Shown: positions 62,545-64,000 of the stretch, piece by piece
How the letters are laid out: each line of letters starts with the position of its first letter
Position numbering within the stretch: the stretch's first letter is position 1
Notes under the pieces: generated by a model
The model's database searches: none
Told to the model about the DNA's origin: nothing
Seen by the model: only the letters and a program-made list of their open reading frames with translations
NCBI RefSeq assembly: GCF_017352155.2
Contig: NZ_CP071462.1
Coordinates: forward strand, 434,001 to 498,000
Direction: 5' to 3'
Length of the DNA stretch: 64,000 nucleotides
Source: Haloterrigena alkaliphila
GTDB lineage: Archaea; Halobacteriota; Halobacteria; Halobacteriales; Natrialbaceae
Translations under genes and position numbers: made by a program

Positions 62545-63135
62545 ATGAGCAAGATCACGTTCCGCGCCGACGACGACCTCGTCGAGCAACTCGAGGGGCT
62601 CGAGATCTCCAAGAGCGAGGCGATGCGGGAGGCGCTGCGTTCGTATCTCGGGGCCGCGGAGCGGCCGGAACGTGGCGGCGCGGGCGGCGAGACGGGTGCG
62701 ATCGACGACCTGATTCGCCGGCGCGTCGACGAACTGCTCGCCGACAGACTCGACGAACTGGATCGCGACGGTGCGCGCACGCGCCGTGGCCGTCCGGAGG
62801 AGGTCACCGTCTCCGTCTCGCTCGCGGGCGACACTCCCGAGGATCGGACGCGACGCGAGACGGGCGACCGGGAGACGGCCGATCCGCCGGCCGACTCGTC
62901 AGCCGATCGGTCCGTCGACCGGCCGCAAACGCCCGACGAGGTGTCGACGTCGTGTGGACAGTGTGGCGAACAGGTGGCGGGAGAGCACGTCTACTGTCCG
63001 AACTGCGGCGAAAAGGCCTCGCGACGGCTGTTCTGTGAGTGCGGTGACGAGATCCGCTCGGACTGGTCGTTCTGCCCCGGCTGCGGGCGGCGAACACCGG
63101 CAGCTGACGTCCTCGGGACGGAGAGTCAGTCGTAG
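62545..63135 (+). CDS. cdrL: CdrL-like protein: ribbon-helix-helix plus double zinc ribbon
   Basis: The 196-residue protein has an N-terminal RHH domain (MSKITFRADDDLVEQLEGLEISKSEAMREALRSYL), here noted by ITFRADDDLVEQL and SKSEAMREALRSYL, a polar linker, and a C-terminal double zinc ribbon (CGQCGEQV, CPNCGEK, CECGDEI, CPGCGRR). In Haloferax and Halobacterium this gene sits before cdrS-ftsZ2 and regulates the cell-division locus. The ATG at 62545 is the first codon of the conserved RHH. The name is by synteny and architecture. Confidence 0.85.
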   Translation: MSKITFRADDDLVEQLEGLEISKSEAMREALRSYLGAAERPERGGAGGETGAIDDLIRRRVDELLADRLDELDRDGARTRRGRPEEVTVSVSLAGDTPEDRTRRETGDRETADPPADSSADRSVDRPQTPDEVSTSCGQCGEQVAGEHVYCPNCGEKASRRLFCECGDEIRSDWSFCPGCGRRTPAADVLGTESQS

Positions 63136-63143
63136 GGACCGGT

Positions 63144-63315
63144 GTAAGACACGGACAGTCGCGTCTGACGAAAGTTTTATTGTCTATGCGGATATTCTAC
63201 TTAGTCGCGTAAGACGGTCGTCTTACAACACTCGGCAAACGCCGCAAACCGCCCGATGTCGGGCGGCTCACGTGTAAGACACGCCGCGTCTGACAGGGGC
63301 GCGCCACCGTCTTAC
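63144..63315. promoter_or_regulatory. cluster of GTAAGAC boxes upstream of cdrS-ftsZ2
   Basis: GTAAGAC occurs at 63144-63150, 63209-63215, 63220-63226 (reverse), 63274-63280 and 63309-63315 (reverse). The middle pair forms a perfect dyad GTAAGAC-GGTC-GTCTTAC, and the variant GTCTGAC at 63163-63169 and 63288-63294 faces the single boxes. A TATA-like GTTTTATTG lies near 63174, and a CCGCCCGA/TCGGGCGG hairpin at 63249-63266. An RHH protein such as CdrS or CdrL is the obvious binder, by inference. Confidence 0.6.
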
Positions 63316-63334
63316 CCCAACGGGGAATACAAAT

Positions 63335-63514
63335 ATGGAGCGTGTGACACTGCGAATCCCGAAACAGCAGATCGAGGAGGTAGAGCAACTGGTCGACTCG
63401 GGCGAGTTCCCGAACCGGAGCGAAGCGATCCGGTCGGCGGTCCGAGAGATGATCAACGAACAACAGGACGGGCCGAGCGAGCAGTCCGGTAAACGAACCT
63501 GGGCCAAGGTGTAA
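63335..63514 (+). CDS. cdrS: CdrS, short ribbon-helix-helix cell-division regulator
   Basis: The 59-residue RHH protein ([19 protein letters not shown], then [19 protein letters not shown]) matches CdrS, a regulator that controls cell division and is co-transcribed with ftsZ2 in haloarchaea. The start ATG at 63335 lies just after aatac. Its stop is 2 nt before the ftsZ2 ATG, so the genes form one mRNA. The operator cluster upstream suggests autoregulation. Confidence 0.92.
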   Translation: MERVTLRIPKQQIEEVEQLVDSGEFPNRSEAIRSAVREMINEQQDGPSEQSGKRTWAKV

Positions 63515-63516
63515 CG

Positions 63517-64000
63517 ATGCAGGATATCGTACAAGACGCCCTCGAGAACGCGGAGGAAGAGGCCCGCGAGATGGACGCCGACATGGACGACGACGAGTTC
63601 GGCGATCCGCGAATCGTCATCGTCGGCGCTGGCGGTGCGGGTAACAACACGATCAACCGGCTGTACAACATCGGCGTCGACGGCGCCGACACCGTGGCGA
63701 TCAACACGGACAAGCAGCACCTCAAGATGATCGAGGCCGACACGAAGATCCTGGTCGGCAAGTCGCTCACCAACGGGCTCGGCGCCGGCGGCGACCCGTC
63801 GATGGGCGAGCGCGCGACAGAGATGGCCCAGAGCACGATCAAAGAGGTGCTCGGCGACGCGGACCTCGTGTTCGTGACCGCCGGGATGGGCGGTGGGACC
63901 GGCACGGGTGCCGCCCCCGTCGTCTCCAAGATCGCCAAGGAGCAGGGTGCGATCGTCGTCGGCATGGTCTCGACGCCGTTCAACGTCGAGCGCGCGCGCA
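63517..64000 (+). CDS. ftsZ2: cell-division GTPase FtsZ2, 3' part cut by the window
   Basis: The first 161 residues are seen: an acidic N-terminal tail, the nucleotide-binding start [18 protein letters not shown] near 33-50, and the tubulin/FtsZ signature [13 protein letters not shown] near 127-139. FtsZ2 drives ring constriction, while FtsZ1 has a scaffold role. The long acidic N-terminus and cdrS linkage separate FtsZ2 from FtsZ1. The C-terminal half lies past the window end. Confidence 0.94.
   Translation, partial: MQDIVQDALENAEEEAREMDADMDDDEFGDPRIVIVGAGGAGNNTINRLYNIGVDGADTVAINTDKQHLKMIEADTKILVGKSLTNGLGAGGDPSMGERATEMAQSTIKEVLGDADLVFVTAGMGGGTGTGAAPVVSKIAKEQGAIVVGMVSTPFNVERAR

Noticed and set aside
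63249-63266. GC hairpin before cdrS as a factor-independent terminator
   Set aside because: Two-base loop and no T-run; more likely part of the operator region or incidental.

Overview
The window is chromosomal DNA of a halophilic archaeon, most like the Natrinema/Haloterrigena/Natronococcus group. It is GC-rich and its proteins are strongly acidic (dense Asp/Glu, few Lys). It carries haloarchaeal signature genes: the bacterioruberin pathway, Bat-type HTH regulators, aIF-1A and aIF2-beta, L15e, Rio2, the methylaspartate-cycle mutase subunit, and the cdrL-cdrS-ftsZ2 cell-division locus. Genus assignment is inference; no database search was possible.

Layout. 1-11.7 kb is housekeeping: a tandem alpha/beta-hydrolase pair (the first cut by the window edge), pyrE, a Tat-exported protein, an aldolase/HAD pair, thrS behind an unusually structured leader, gfcR, the small B12-binding mutase subunit, a universal stress protein, rpl15e, an orphan 5S rRNA and rio2. 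11.83-17.57 kb is an AT-richer accessory insert. It is bounded by 30-bp imperfect inverted repeats and a GGAGAA direct repeat, and holds an IS4-type transposase with an in-frame stop plus a divergent cargo operon (RHH, HNH nuclease, three unknowns, VapBC, one unknown). 17.7-31.2 kb is core metabolism: lipoate ligase, methyltransferase, NAD(P)HX dehydratase, glutamate dehydrogenase, a large Bat-type regulator with a degenerate receiver, an ERCC4-nuclease pseudogene, YihY, MsrB and an archaeal ornithine cyclodeaminase. 31.4-38.4 kb is the carotenoid region: a Bat-like regulator, a hairpin array, crtB, two mini zinc-finger genes, then convergent crtD-lyeJ-cruF. 38.6-45.4 kb holds a formate/nitrite-transporter-USP fusion, an SDR, aIF-1A, a YkgJ protein, an FAH-family enzyme, small haloarchaeal proteins and a 24/48-bp tandem repeat.

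45.87-52.05 kb is a tightly overlapped eight-gene operon for cobamide nucleotide-loop assembly and salvage: HAD, a 31-residue microORF, cbiB, cobS, cobY, cobT-like, cobD, cbiZ. The B12-dependent mutase subunit at 7.6 kb is one likely consumer of the product. 52.1-62.1 kb has a winged-helix protein, aIF2-beta with a TRAM domain, small proteins, ilvD and two tandem paralogous PAS sensor kinases. The end of the window has tRNA-Tyr with a partial 3' copy nearby, then cdrL, cdrS and the start of ftsZ2, with repeated GTAAGAC boxes around them.

The most interesting unexplained structures are the cargo transposon, the thrS leader with its overlapping 13-codon ORF, the GTAAGAC operator-like boxes, the cobamide-operon microORF, the 24/48-bp tandem repeat and the hairpin array upstream of crtB.
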